Positions 14,701-24,727 of a DNA stretch of 64,000 nucleotides are shown here, in pieces; the stretch's first letter is position 1, and each line of letters begins with the position of its first letter. The DNA is from Enoplolaimus lenunculus (taxonomy: Eukaryota > Nematoda > Enoplea > Enoplida > Thoracostomopsidae), in assembly GCA_030248215.1 (NCBI GenBank), contig JASANG010000850.1:62001-126000 (forward strand). Direction: 5' to 3'. Below the pieces are notes generated by a model. It was not told where the DNA came from. It was given only the letters and a program-made list of their open reading frames with translations, and did no database searches. The position numbers and the translations under genes are program-made.

Positions 14701-16652
14701 AAAACAAAAAAGAGATAAATAACTGAGGCTGAGGTGTGCAGATTTGATGTCAATAGTTGATTTCAACTCAGTCTATAATTTATGTCGGGAAATAGACCGA
14801 AGCTAAAGGTTGAACATTTTGCTGTACTTAGTCACACCAGTTCTTTTATCAGCTAGTTGCAATTGGGATTTGAAGTTCAAAATCAGCAAAGTCTGTCTCC
14901 AAGTGTCACTTACCATTTTCATTCTTAAAAAACTGAATTAAAAAGTATAAAGTAAGTTTTGCGTAGAAAATTCACTGTTTACATTGGATTTAGTACTTTA
15001 TCTTTGCAAATTAGCTAATTTTTGTGAGAGTATGCACTAGAAATTTTGGTTTATTTGTTTTATGCGCAGACTTAGTGCACGATCTTCGCAGTTATGGATA
15101 CTGGAAAATTTTTAAACGACTTTTTTAAACATTGGTACCTACATTATTTTGTAGAATATTTTGTTGCAGGCATAAATATCTTAGTGATTGTGCCAAATAT
15201 GTACATTATTTACGTATTTTATTTTTTAGATCAAAGAGAATGACCTGATCGAGCGGCGGAAAGAATTTTGTATCATAAGTGAGCGAAGATCGATAACGCT
15301 TTTAGCACAGTAAGTGCTGTGTGTTTGTAACAAAGGACGGATGCATTATCAAAATTTATAGTTGGCTTAAACAAGAGTGGATGTTCACTCTTTATAACAA
15401 GAGTGTGCAACTGGATACATTCTGTGTATTAAAGAATGTACCCGGCACGCGTTGCGTTTTTGGCCTACCCCTCCCCCTTGTTTAGGGGGTGTCTGTATGC
15501 ACATACAAACGCTTTTGGGTGATTAAGCAACATAGTTGACCCCACCTTAAATGAGGGGGGTAGGTGTACTGAAGCATACTTTATTGTTAATCTCTTGCTT
15601 AAACACCCCCCCCCCCGATCGAGGGGGCCGAACAAAAATGCAACGCGTGCTGGTACATTTAGTACCATGCACAGCCCAAGCAGTTGCACACTCTTCTGCA
15701 AGGTGAACATCATCCACTCTTGGCTTAAATGATTACTGTATTATTACAGTGCCGTTCTTCAGTGGGTGAAAGTAGACCACGATTTTGTGATTAGTGGAAA
15801 AATTTGTTAGTAAGTGCAGGTTTTCCGATGTTGTAAGATTTACACACAACCAGCCAATATGTCACAGCAATTCCAGTCTGGTTCCGCCATTTCTTCACTT
15901 TACGGTTCGAGTTCCGCTAGTTTCTATGTCCGGTTGCATCCTGCAGCATCCATAACAGATAATAGAAAATTTTCAAGTATTGTGCCCGATAATGGCTGTG
16001 TTTGCAATATGTGACTTAAGTATTTACGTAAGTTTTACTTAACTATTTTACTTATTAAAGTCACTGTGTTAAACAAATTCTTAACTTTTTGAGCAAAACA
16101 AGGAAACGCAAACTATTGGCCAGTAGCCAGTACCGTAACAAGAAAGCCATAGATTCGTTCATGGTATGAAAATTTCATGGTCTCGTGTATAAATGTTTAG
16201 TTAAACTTTTCCGTATTACTACAGGACACTTCACGAAAAACAAAAATGGGTATCCGCATTGAAAGAAGCAATTGAATCCAGGATATCAGACAAATCGGAA
16301 TTTAACGCTGGTGTAAGTGATTACGTTATAATTGTTTTATTACGGTTACGCTTTGCTCTTTGATGACGTTTGGTGCTGCCTGGTATGGTACCTTAAACAA
16401 AAAAAGCATCCTACAGTGCAGGAAGGCGCAGCCATACCAATTTGTAACAAACTTTTTACGCGTGTCGCTGTCCGCTACTGTAAGACAATAAATTAATAAT
16501 GACAAGGCCTTGAAAACATTCTTGGAATGTTTCGGAATTTTGTTTGTGGTGCTCAAGTTGCATTCAGGAAGTTTAACAAAAACATAAAGAAAAATAGCTG
16601 GGCATGTTTTTATTATTCAGTGTCTTACGAATTTTTTTAAATGATTTTTATA

Positions 16653-16703
<51 letters not shown>

Positions 16704-19700
16704 TTTGTTAATTCACTATGTAATATTTTTAGTCGTTAAAAATGCACGAAATTTCAACCGTATCACCAGTATGGATCCCTGATGTGCGTGTTACTCGGTG
16801 CCAAAATCGCGAATGTCTCCATTTGTTTACATTTCTTCATCGACGACATCATTGCCGGTGTTGCGGAATTGTAAGAATAATATATTTTATGTTTTTTTAT
16901 TTATTTTTTGTTTTTTATTGTTTGATTCGTTTGTTTTATTGTTTAATTTTAAGAATAGTTTATTTAATGCTGTTGTATTAAAATGGTAAATTTTGAGCAC
17001 TGTGGTGACGGTCATCATTAGTATTGTTTTACAATAATAACAGTGTGCTATTTCGAAAGTTTTCATGCTAATTTGACACCCGGACAGTAATGAACTACAA
17101 CAAACTGCTGCTTCAAATGATAAATTTTAATTTTTTTCAAAAGAACTTTATTTTATTGAATATCCAATCGATTATATCATCGTTCATCAAATTTATAAGC
17201 ATCTGGTATTCATTATTGCTATTTTGTTATTCAGGTGATTTGTGGCTGCTGTAAAGCCCGTGCTCCGGTAGCGTATGCAAATTTCGAAGTCAAAAATACG
17301 TGTCCCGAGTGCTACTTTAAACTTGTACATCATGGTATGTTTAAATTATTGACAGACTGTAGCGAAATGGAAGTGAAACTAAGGTGTAACCGGATGTTGT
17401 TAAATTTCAGATCTGGTAGCGAAATCGAAAATAAGATGGCATTTTAGGTTGGCTTTCCGTAGAGTACCATGCGCGTAAGTGTGTCAAAAACACAGTACTG
17501 CTATTTTTGGCATTTGTAAATTGATCGTAATTTTTGTAAAGTTGTATTTTGTAAAATTAGCTTCAGTCGAATTCTCCAAGGTCACAATAATAGAAACTTA
17601 TAGCTTTTAGATCATTTTGCTGTTTTGGAATCATATTTGATTCTGATCTGCATTTAGAGATACCGCGTACATACATATGCAATGGATTCACAAGTTTTCT
17701 GGTTCGATTATGTAAAGTGACACGTGAACACCGTACTTTAATTTCAGCATCAGAACGCGTACATACATATGCAATGGATTCACAAGTTTTCTGGTTCGAT
17801 TATGTAAAGTGACACGTGAACATTGTACTTTAATTTCAGCATCAGAAGGTGGGACACCGATTTCACACCGAATGAAAGTGATGTATGATCAGGGCTATTT
17901 TAAGCCGCCGAGAAATTTATGCGAACCTAATCTCGGTGAAGAGGTAAGCGGATACAAGGTTAGCCAGGTAATTTGTGAATATTAAAGCTTTATTAACGTA
18001 TGACCGATTTGTTATGACAGGTGCGTATATCAATCATGTTATTGTTAAAAGAATTATTTCAATTTACAATTTTTTGCAGGAAGAAGATATGCAAAAAGTG
18101 ATTGTTAAGCAAGGCAAGCTGTATTTACTTGAAAGCGGTAGTAACTGGCTTCCATTTTGGGCACGTTTGCGTCAGGATCATCTGCTTGAGTTGTACAAAG
18201 CGACTAACGTAAGTTGACTGGCAAGCATAGTAAATTTAATTGGTGGACTACATCAGGACGTGCCGAAAGGTTGCAAGGCTGGTTGATGAGCTCGGTGTCC
18301 AAAATTTATATTCATTACTTCAAAGTGAAAACGTTGCATTTTTACATTGTGTTGACGGATTGTCAATCTTAAAAGGCAATACGTTAGTTCTTTTTTTGGT
18401 TCAGCTGCCACATCACCTGTCCGAATTCTTTAGTATGTCTCTGGCTGGAATACGTAATGTAGTCACTCAGGATATTGCTAGTTAGGTGATCGTCAGGGTG
18501 CAACCGGGATTCCGGTTCCAGTTCCGGCTTCTTTTCACCTTCCGGTTCCGGTAGATTGTTACCGGAATTAAAAATTTCGGTAATAAAATTTGGTTGTTGG
18601 AAATTAAGGTATGTATCTAAAAAGGACGAAAAAATTGAATAGATTTTATTTGTATAGTATGCAAACCTTGACAATCGCCGAAAATGAACTATCGAAGGAA
18701 GATTTCGCTTCCGTGAATTATGAAGATCTAAAATAGAGCAGATAAAGCGAATACCTATCTCCAACTATGGTTATTGCACCAATAATATTGCAAAAAAGAA
18801 AATTTAAATTAATTTTTCGGTGGCATGTGGTTTTCCTTTTTCGGTTCCGTTTCCGGTAATTTTTTTAAGTTCCAGTTGCGGTAAATTGTAATTCCAATTA
18901 CACCCTGGTAATCGTGTTACAATAAAGCGGCCATAGACCGTTTTTGAATGATTTTCGTTCTTGGTAGAGTATCTATATCTTGAAGGGTAATACTGCAGTT
19001 ACTTTAGCAGATTAGTTACAAGTCGATAGCCAGTTTGTTTCAGGATATTTTCCCTGAAATCAAAATTCCGCTACTTGGCATGTCGGTGACTGAAATTGAG
19101 GTGAGTTTTTATGTATTATGGGTTTGGTACGTTGATCGTAGTATTATAGGATAGTTAATGTCAATAATATACAGTGAATCCAAACAAAGTGATACTAGAC
19201 GTAAACACAGTTTAGGCGTTCATTGGCTTATTGTTATGTTAGGCATCTGCCACTGTAAGTATCGTCACCTTTTTACAAATATAACGCCGAGCCTGTAAGG
19301 TGGAAAAATGTTCTAATGATCGTTTTGTTAAAAACAACATCGATTTCTACTTTAGCAACTCACATGTTGTTTTGAATTTCAAACCGGTCGCGGTCACAAT
19401 TATATGAGTGACGTATACAGTTTCCGGAACTTTGCCGCAATAAATTGAAATTTTGAATCATAGAAATTTTGAACAGACATAATATTGTCTAAATAGTGAA
19501 GCTCGTCAGAAACCAACATTTTATTCTGTCGTCTTGCAAAAATGTAACAGATGAAACAAGCGAGCTTGTCAAATAACAAATTGATAAATTTTGTTGATCG
19601 TTTGGTATTAGAGTTTTGATTTTGGTTTCAAAAGTGCCAAGCTTATAACAGCAAAATTGATACAGAGTCTGAGACCTGAAGAAAATCGAGCCTTAAAGAA

Positions 19701-20575
19701 ACTTCCATACTGCGAAGCATAATAATTTTTTAATTTTTTCGACCCTCATTGAAAATATGCGAAAAATGGAAAATTATTTTTTGGTAATGTTTTCCTGTGT
19801 CCATACCAATAAGAGGAGGCAAAAATATTTGGAGGGATATAATATGATTTAGCGTGCCTGAACGGCTTTCAGAGTAAAGGTCAATTTTTTGAAGACCGAC
19901 TGATCAGTTCCATTTTCCAACGCCGGCCCCTCTCTGGATACTGGTTCGTATAATGAACTATTTTACAGTGTAAATTAATAGTTTCGCTTGGTTGTTGTCG
20001 ATGTTTGGTTGTTGTTGTTGTTGTTGTTGTTGTAATTCCAGGGATCTCAGTATTCAGCAATTGACGGCGTTTTCTTTGAACTTCGCCATTCAAACCAATT
20101 TTCATCGCCTTCTTCGTCCGATTTGAGGTTTACGTTTCGAAGCGACACAGATCAGTGTACAGACAAGTAAGCAGATGTTGCGTATGAATGTATGTATATC
20201 AACATTGAAGAAATTTAATTTTGGCATACTTATGGCTAAGTTTTACATTCACGTTATACTAAAAAAAACAAAAAGTAATGTATGTAAATGATGTGTTTTT
20301 TATGTAATAAAGTTGAAGCGCTAGTGTGTGCCTAGTCTCATGTGAACAAGGGACATAATTAATTAATTTGCGGCGACAGCACAAAATGGTATGAGCAGAA
20401 CTATTTGGAAATGGTAGGTGTTGCAAAAATGTTGCAACCAGTTTAACATAGTTTAGTTTTAGGTTAATACTAAAACGTTACATCGTTGTTATTTTAATGC
20501 TTATTATTTTTTTGTTTCGTATTTGTGGTAATTTTTAGTTGGATCGAATATTTGAAAGAGTCGATAATGCTGTGA
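2707..20575 (+). CDS. FGD5/FGD6-like Rho guanine nucleotide exchange factor (DH-PH-FYVE-PH), 23 exons
   Basis: FGD proteins activate Cdc42-type GTPases through a DH-PH module and bind PI3P membranes by a FYVE finger. Exons proposed from splice sites and frame: 2707-2756, 4036-5246, 6807-6953, 7291-7316, 7553-7695, 8528-8971, 9221-9878, 10347-10436, 11032-11183, 11799-11958, 12046-12114, 12623-12764, 13295-13497, 14559-14651, 15230-15309, 16225-16312, 16733-16870, 17235-17334, 17840-17943, 18080-18208, 19044-19100, 20042-20166, 20539-20575. They sum to 4446 nt, 1481 residues plus TGA. The ATG follows an in-frame TAA at 2683. Layout: residues 1-890 low complexity; DH about 895-1110; PH1 about 1130-1240; FYVE about 1260-1330; PH2 about 1370-1480. 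WIPD before the FYVE and the domain order fit FGD5/6 (EXC-5 in C. elegans is the family's nematode member). The least certain junctions are 11958/12046 and 12114/12623. Confidence 0.9.
3129..3371. mobile_element. F7 Harbinger-like MITE (intron 1)
   Basis: Ends GGGTTGCGCTATACTTGATG and, inverted, AGTATAGCGCAATCC, flanked by TAA and TTA. The body is built of CCGTCACCGTACGGCG-like units. Other copies of the family show matching 3-bp TAA or TTA flanks, as is known for PIF/Harbinger. Confidence 0.65.
3442..3871. mobile_element. F2 hAT-like MITE (intron 1)
   Basis: Starts CAGGGTGCAAAGCGGAA and ends GAATTCCGGTTGCACCCTG. The flanks TTAAGTAA and GTAAATAA match at six of eight positions, consistent with a worn 8-bp target duplication. 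Confidence 0.75.
4036..9878 (+). CDS. FGD-like gene: N-terminal low-complexity exons 2-7
   Basis: Exons 2-7 encode roughly residues 17-893 and contain no folded domain that I recognise. The start of the protein (exons 1-2) carries LPPKPAH and PPVPPKK, proline motifs of the SH3-ligand kind that are also known in FGD1. Exon 2 (1.2 kb) is Ser/Pro/Lys rich. Exon 4 is only 26 nt. Exon 7 has a long acidic Asp/Asn stretch (for example DDFDDDWTDSDADE) just before the DH domain. Fast-evolving disordered N-termini are usual for FGD5/6, whose total lengths are also near 1450 residues. Junction phases are 2, 1, 1, 0, 2, 2 and 0 in order, all consistent. Confidence 0.8.
5309..5545. mobile_element. F6 MITE, diverged (intron 2)
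   Basis: Matches the F6 pattern: AAGAGTGTGCAACT, then a GCGCGTT box, a run of G followed later by a run of C (5494-5511), and a weak inverted end ACTTGTGATAC. Clearer copies are at 14111-14457 and 15366-15728. Confidence 0.5.
5614..5996. mobile_element. F2-related MITE (GGAACAGG variant, intron 2)
   Basis: Repeated GGAACAGGAAC at the left and CCGGCCGGAACAGGAATTCC at the right, ending near GAACCCTTG. The middle part is shared with 1822-2105. Confidence 0.5.
6060..6155. mobile_element. F8 MITE fragment (intron 2)
   Basis: Resembles one end of the F8 element at 40186-40458: TTAAGTCGACGACTTGAGTA, then ATACTTATGTAAGATTTTAG and AAAC. Confidence 0.45.
6421..6554. mobile_element. F1 telomere-like hAT MITE (intron 2)
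   Basis: Inverted ends GGCCCATGTATAGAAT and GTTCTATACATGGGCC; core of CCTAAGCCTAAGCCT-type sequence about 50 bp long. Confidence 0.85.
8162..8443. mobile_element. F9 MITE (intron 5)
   Basis: Inverted ends AGAGATGTTTCGGGG and CCGGGACATCTCT; interior has ACGGTATCGT boxes and CATAAAATTTGAAGTTT, both shared with the copy at 13545-13922. The rest of this 832-bp intron (7696-8161, 8444-8527) shows nothing I recognise. Confidence 0.6.
9893..9934 (+). repeat. (ATT)n microsatellite
   Basis: About fourteen ATT units start just after the donor of exon 7. The remainder of the intron to 10346 is AT-rich with no recognised feature. Confidence 0.9.
10347..13497 (+). CDS. FGD-like gene: DH (RhoGEF) domain exons 8-13
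   Basis: Exon 8 opens the DH domain with KLAEEFRDTENTYVQALKLL, which corresponds to conserved region 1 (E..Y...L..L). Exon 9 has the H..L...LL-like helix LTPMHEDLAREFDERLQQW. Exon 10 has PFLENSETL and EFDTAV (region 2). Exon 12 holds region 3, LMACVHQRITRYDLLLQ, matching the family's L..PVQRIPRY.LLL. Exon 13 finishes the DH and begins PH1 with IQPGRRLLREGELFELSRK. The core helix that contacts the GTPase is therefore present, although the usual PVQRIPRY reads CVHQRITRY here. Confidence 0.85.
10437..11031. other. Intron 8 of the FGD-like gene, no element recognised
   Basis: Contains short irregular repeats of GTTGCGGTTGCGGTTA near 10750 and GCGGTTTTACAATCGCAGTT near 10627, but no clear ends of a transposon. 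Confidence 0.4.
11232..11320 (-). mobile_element. tRNA-related SINE copy, old (intron 9)
   Basis: Aligns along about 80 bp with the tRNA-like repeat at 45108-45205, sharing AAGCAGCTAGAAAA, AGCCTATGGATTCTTAAG and TGAGCGC. The internal promoter boxes are degraded here. Confidence 0.45.
11368..11717. mobile_element. F2 hAT-like MITE (intron 9)
   Basis: From GTGTAACCGGAATTAC to CCGCTTGCACCC. It shares the AT-rich middle of the family (TCATTTTTTAGTAA, TTTCCATCGACCAAAAT) and the terminal GGAGCCGAAAGGTAAAA. Confidence 0.65.
13097..13190 (+). repeat. (TTG)n/(TTC)n/(TTA)n imperfect microsatellite
   Basis: Trinucleotide run in intron 12 of the FGD-like gene. It yields Val- or Leu-only open frames that are not genes. 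Confidence 0.9.
13295..16312 (+). CDS. FGD-like gene: first PH domain, exons 13-16
   Basis: The PH fold runs from REGELFELSRK through RSLFLFNDVALYC (strand pattern typical of DH-linked PH domains, F.LFND.L.Y), HLKVKVRDIIPLDHIYE, a core FCIISERRSITLLAQ, and ends with the C-terminal helix KQKWVSALKEAIESR with its conserved Trp. The exons are 203, 93, 80 and 88 nt long, with phases 0, 0, 2 and 0. Confidence 0.85.
13545..13922. mobile_element. F9 MITE (intron 13)
   Basis: Left part GGCACGGTATGTCCATTGG is worn; right end is AGGGACATCTCT. It shares ACGGTA boxes and CATAAAATTTGAAGTTTTGT with 8162-8443. Confidence 0.5.
14111..14457. mobile_element. F6 MITE (intron 13)
   Basis: Left ACCAAGAGTG, then AACAAGAGTATGCAACTGGG; right inverse GCATACTCTTGTTTAAGG, then CACCCTTGGT. 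A CCCCCC/GGGGGG inverted pair and GCGCGTTGCATTTTTGG mark the arms. Superfamily not known. Confidence 0.75.
14652..15229. other. Intron 14 of the FGD-like gene
   Basis: AT-rich with no recognised element. Confidence 0.4.
15366..15728. mobile_element. F6 MITE (intron 15)
   Basis: Left AACAAGAGTGGATG and AACAAGAGTGTGCAACTGG; right GCACACTCTTCTGC and CATCCACTCTTG. GCTTAA occurs on both sides, a possible target duplication. The arms carry GCGTTGCGTTTTTGGCC and its inverse. Confidence 0.75.
16651..16702 (+). repeat. (AAT)n microsatellite
   Basis: A long AAT run in intron 16, about 30 bp before the FYVE exon acceptor. Confidence 0.95.
16733..17334 (+). CDS. FGD-like gene: FYVE zinc finger, exons 17-18
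   Basis: The sequence SPVWIPDVRVTRC starts the domain with the WxxD motif. RRHHCRCCG is the PI3P-binding basic motif, followed by VICGCC and the last Cys pair TCPEC. The intron splits the finger between GI and VIC. The first Cys pair is spaced CQNREC (four residues between) instead of the usual two. All eight potential zinc ligands are still present, so the finger is probably intact with a longer first knuckle. Confidence 0.9.
17664..17847 (+). repeat. 92-bp tandem duplication spanning the splice acceptor of exon 19
   Basis: Bases 17664-17755 and 17756-17847 are near-identical copies. Each ends with TTTCAGCATCAGAA, so the 3' splice site is present twice (after 17747 and after 17839). Only the downstream copy leads into the open PH2 linker. 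Use of the upstream one would add 92 nt, shift the frame and meet a TGA within the repeat. Confidence 0.9.
17840..20575 (+). CDS. FGD-like gene: C-terminal PH domain and stop, exons 19-23
   Basis: After a short linker the second PH domain begins with VIVKQGKLYLLESGSNW, continues PFWARLRQDHLLELYKA, then IPLLGMSVTEIEG, VFFELRHSN and LRFTFRSDTD, and ends in the helix NWIEYLKESIML with TGA at 20573-20575. The last exon is only 37 nt, found by splice frame and by the conserved Trp helix. An AATAAA at about 21427-21432 could be the poly(A) signal, but this is not certain. Confidence 0.8.
18494..18907. mobile_element. F2 hAT-like MITE with 8-bp target duplication (intron 20)
   Basis: Starts CAGGGTGCAACCGGGATT and ends TTACACCCTG. 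Flanks are GTGATCGT (18486-18493) and GTAATCGT (18908-18915), matching at seven of eight bases. Confidence 0.85.
19101..20041. other. Intron 21 of the FGD-like gene
   Basis: AT-rich, ending in a (GTT)n run at about 20008-20032 near the acceptor. No transposon ends recognised. Confidence 0.4.
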
Positions 20576-21296
20576 TAATATTGACGCCTGGATTGCCTTA
20601 ATTACGGTCCGTTCACTCGCCGTAATATTGTGGATAAAACAGCGCAGAATATACATTTACGAAACTGGTTTGGTGGGAGTCGCGATTCAGTTGTTTCGCC
20701 GGGAAAGCGCAGTTCAAGCCAACTGAGAACAATATTAGGCAGCTGTGTGCGAATACAGAATTATTGGTTTATGTGGCAAACAGCGTGGTTTCCAGGATGT
20801 TATTATTTGTTGGAACATTGAAAATGTGACCGAAATGTTTTTGGGCCAGGTTTGACGAAATGCCAATCTTGAAGTAATGCTGTATTATATCTGAGTAGAG
20901 CGGGTCAAGAAAAAGGTGATGTGTTTTAATATAAAGCAACTGTGATTAAACATCTTATCGCATGTGCACTGTTTATGCCAATGCGGTGTATGTGTGCTTA
21001 AAGCTGCAAGTTTGTACAGATTTTTTAATATTCAGATTTTGAACGAGTTTTTGGTTTTAAATGAATTTCACACCGCAGATTGCTGCAGTAATAATATCAA
21101 GTTGTTAAAAGTCGGTTTTGCATAACGCTACTAGCACTTACGATCAACCTAATGAAATTATATATTTTTGATTTTAAATTTTTAAAGAAAAAAGTTTGTT
21201 AAAATAGTCATTCAGACGTTTCTGCGCTCTGAGTCCACTTTCCGACGATCCAAACTTCCAAACTTAAAGTTGCAAACATTTGCACGTGTGAATAGT
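20576..21296. other. 3' flank of the FGD-like gene
   Basis: No open frame or repeat that I recognise; probably 3' UTR at its start. Confidence 0.35.
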
Positions 21297-21687
21297 AGAG
21301 TTGTGCCGAGACTGACATTTTTGCCGCGGCCCTGACCGGTACCAACTGGGGTCAGTGAATATGCTGTAAGCTTGTATTTTGTTTTATCAAAATATCCGTT
21401 TATTGCTGGACAAACTTGTTTTTCTTGAAAAATAAAACGTTGAGTCGAACGAGAATTTACTATATTTGATATACTGTAACGTTAAAATGAATACAATTAT
21501 ATGTTTTATAAAGTGTTTACATAACCGAGATACCATATTCTTGTTCAAGACGCATCGAGTCAAGTAACGATTGCATTTAAATTTTGGCCCAGTTGGCCTC
21601 GACAAATCAAGCTTTGGCCCCGACAAATCAAACGTTGCCACCGGCACCGGTTGCGGGACCGAGTGCTTAGGCCCTCGACATATCTCG
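21297..21687. mobile_element. Possible F9-related MITE
   Basis: GAGTTGTGCCGAGACTG at the left, GGGACCGAGTGCTTAGG and GACATATCTC at the right, with ACCGGTACC and CACCGGCACCGG boxes. The match to F9 is loose. The stretch 21688-22460 shows nothing further. Confidence 0.3.
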
Positions 21688-22460
21688 AGTGACTATTGGA
21701 TATGTATTCGGATCAATGATTATTTGTATAATTGTTTCATATTTTTGCTGCTTCTCGTGCCTTTTATGCGTGTCTTTATAATACGTGTTTTCGATACATT
21801 TGATATGCATATTTTTTGTTGGTCATAGTGTCTTTCATATCATCACAATTTTTTTCTTAAATATTTTAGAAAATCGTTTTTCTATTGGGTTTTAATTGCA
21901 GATGGAACAAGAACAAGAACAGAAATTAAAGTTTAATCGGATCAATGGTTGGAACTGAAATTTCGACGGAACTCTTTGCAACAGGTATTTCAAGGTAGCT
22001 TACGTTGAGATCCGTGCTGTAGAATGCGAGATTACGGTAAGAAATGAGTCGATGAGCGTAAATTTGAGTAATGAAACCGGAATACACTTAAAGTAAAGTA
22101 TATTTTGTTCACAGATGCTTGGTAACAGCTGGGCAAAGCTGAGTTGCTGCCTGTAGCCCAAAAAGGATTGACCTGTGAAGCCACTGTTGCGAATGTTGAA
22201 TTTGGATCCGCCACAGTTAATTCAAAAGCCCGTATTATCAAATGTGTGTAGCCTTTATTACCAGTTGGTGATAGGTTTTGTAACTTTGAAAACGGAGAAT
22301 GGTGATATTTTAAAGTCAGCATATTGGTTAGTTACATTCAACTTGCTCTACTTTGCAGCAGTTCGTTAGTTTGGAAACCTATTATTTACTGGTGATAGGT
22401 GCTATATGCATTTGATAATATGGGCCAAGGTTAGACTTTTCGAACATGTTTCACGTAGTT

Positions 22461-22615
22461 AGATTGATGTTTCACGACAATTCATCGACCGACAGTTTGT
22501 AATCCGAAATTTCATCGACTCGACAATTCGTCGCTCATCATTATGCTAAGGCTTACGCTTACAATTACTTTTCGGATCATGCTTAGATTAATTATCGGCT
22601 TCGAATTGTAGATTC
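22461..22615. mobile_element. F10-related fragment
   Basis: TTCACGACAATTCATCGACC and GACTCGACAATTCGTCGC resemble the arms of 1278-1530, with a TTAGGC-like middle (GCTAAGGCTTACGCTTA). Confidence 0.45.
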
Positions 22616-22763
22616 TTGGACTGGATCACATCCAGATTTGGGTAAATGGTAAACAAGAAGTTACTATAATATGATTAATGTTGTGGGTATTTAACTAACC
22701 GACTACGGTTGTGGTTTTGGCAGTTGTTTTACATTCTGGTAGCTGATATGTTTTAAAAACGTG

Positions 22764-22956
22764 GGCCAATGTAAAAACAGGGGCGGAACAGTATTTAAGC
22801 ATATTCCTAAGCCTAAGCGTAAGAATGAGCATATTCCTAAGGCTAAGCCAATGCTTAAGTCTAAGCCTAAGCCAAGCAAAAAATTACTCTAAAGCTTAAG
22901 CTTACTCTATTGCAGTCCCACAGAACAACGTTCCACCCCTTATCTTTACGCGAGCC
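22764..22956. mobile_element. F1 telomere-like hAT MITE
   Basis: Ends GGCCAATGTAAAAACAGGGG and TCTTTACGCGAGCC; flanks AAAACGTG and GAAACGTG match at seven of eight bases. Core has CCTAAGCCTAAGCG, AAGGCTAAGCC and CTAAGCCTAAGCC. Confidence 0.9.
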
Positions 22957-23570
22957 GAAACGTGCATATTTTTTGAAGTATTTATGTGTACATAATTGTA
23001 ACTATGTCTTAATGTCTTATGTATTTCGAGTGTGTTTTGGATATATAAATATGGTGATCAATCCATTATATGACTCTTGTAATTACTATAACCATCACAA
23101 GTGTCGTCCTTATGGTCATATGGTTGAAAATAGCCTGGAGCGCTAATTTTAACATATTCTGTCTTTGATATCATTTTATCATTTTTTTACTTTAATATTT
23201 AATTTAAAGAAAATACTGTTTTGTGCAGATTTTGTGTGACACAAAATTGTTTTTGTAACAACCGTTCGCCAACATTACAGAGCGATGATGACACAGAACT
23301 TTGTTCAGCATTTTTTTTTGCGTAAAATATTTAAAAATACACAATTTGAACTTGAAACTTAGTATATAAGTGGGATGTATATGCACAGACTAGTAGACTA
23401 TTGATTACAGAAAGAACAATGTCTGTTTTTGAAGAAGGAATTGAGTGTTCGAGGGGTGGTGGTATAATATGATATATACTCTTGTTTCTCAACAACAGAT
23501 TGAAATGGGTCACGATGTCTCAAGCATGACACGTTGTGAGCCATGCGTAGTGGACCAATTGCCCATGTGG

Positions 23571-23899
23571 CAGGGTGCAGCCGGAATTCCGGTTCCGGTC
23601 TCGTTTAAAAATTTAAGAAATCTAAAATTGTCTGAGTGTGTTTTACCAAAATTTTCAATTTTTTGTCATGATCCATAATTTATCATACGTATATATACGT
23701 TTCACTGCTATTGCAGTTGTTTCAGGATTTTGGCATTCTAAATCATGTGTTTACAGATAGGATTACAATAAAATAGCTTTAGAAATGAAGTTTTCGGTAA
23801 CAAACATTATTTGTTTTCCGGTTCCGGTATTTTTAACTTTGCGGTTCCGGTATTTTCTAATTTCCGGTTCCGGATTTTTATAATTCCAGTTGCATCCTG
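23571..23899. mobile_element. F2 hAT-like MITE
   Basis: CAGGGTGCAGCCGGAATTCC at the left, CCAGTTGCATCCTG at the right; flanks CCATGTGG and TTCATGTT share CATGT. Confidence 0.75.
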
Positions 23900-24043
23900 T
23901 TCATGTTACCCAGTTACCTAGTAATTAATAATGCGTATACTCAAATTGCCAACAGGAGCGTATTCAGCAAAGAGGCATGGATAACGGGCGACTCACATCA
24001 AACGTTTGTGGTGAAAAAGTGGTACAAATGCTTACTTACCTTC

Positions 24044-24367
24044 CAGGGTGCAACCGGAGGTCTGCCTCCGGCTCCGGCAGAAAATCGGCCTCCGGCTCCG
24101 GTAGAATTTTTGCCGGAGGCCCCGGCAATTTCCGTAGAAAAATTTTGCATAATTTTGCTAAATTAGTCTGTTTAGCGCGTTTTGTTTTATTTTTGTCACA
24201 ATTTTCAGGAAAGAATTTTCGAAATTTAGTAGAAAATTTGCGTAAAGCCATACAATTTAACAACATATTGCAGATATTGGTTAAAATTGACTAATAAACC
24301 ATAATTTTTACTACCTAATTTCGCGTCACCTCCGGCTCCGGCATTTTTCACCTCCGGTTGCATCCTG
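24044..24367. mobile_element. F2b hAT-like MITE with exact 8-bp target duplication
   Basis: Ends CAGGGTGCAACCGGAGG and CCTCCGGTTGCATCCTG. TTACCTTC precedes (24036-24043) and follows (24368-24375) exactly, the 8-bp signature of hAT elements. Interior has CCGGCTCCGG blocks and TTTTGCATAATTTTGCTAAA, shared with 54158-54483. Confidence 0.9.
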
Positions 24368-24540
24368 TTACCTTCGACAAGTTATTATGACAATGATTTT
24401 TTCGAAATCCATTAATATAATCAGTAAAGCAAGTAACGAAGCATATACAAGGTGAAAGGTTGAATTGATCATAAAACATGGATCAAATGTCCAGCCTTTG
24501 ACCCATGACCCGTCGTGACCTATCATTATTTCCAAAATGT

Positions 24541-24672
24541 GGACCATGAAAAGATCAGCGGTGAAAACTTTTTCAGTGAGACTGCAATAAAGTAAGCTTA
24601 AGCTTTAGACATATTTCGCAAGACTTATGAATATGCTTGTGCTACTGTTACGGCCCTGTTCTATACATTGGC
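24541..24672. mobile_element. F1 MITE, short and worn
   Basis: Left GGACCATGAAAAGATCAG is the b-type end; right CGGCCCTGTTCTATACATTG is the a-type end. Core GCAAGACTTATGAATATGC is a degraded TTAGGC tract. Confidence 0.7.
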
Positions 24673-24727
24673 GTGAATTTTTATTAAATTGGCTGGCGTT
24701 TGATTTCAGAGCAGTTATAACGTAAGT

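Noticed and set aside
20305-20325. AATAAAG as the FGD-like poly(A) signal
   Set aside because: It lies in intron 22, before the 37-nt last exon that completes the PH2 helix; it could serve a short isoform but nothing shows this.
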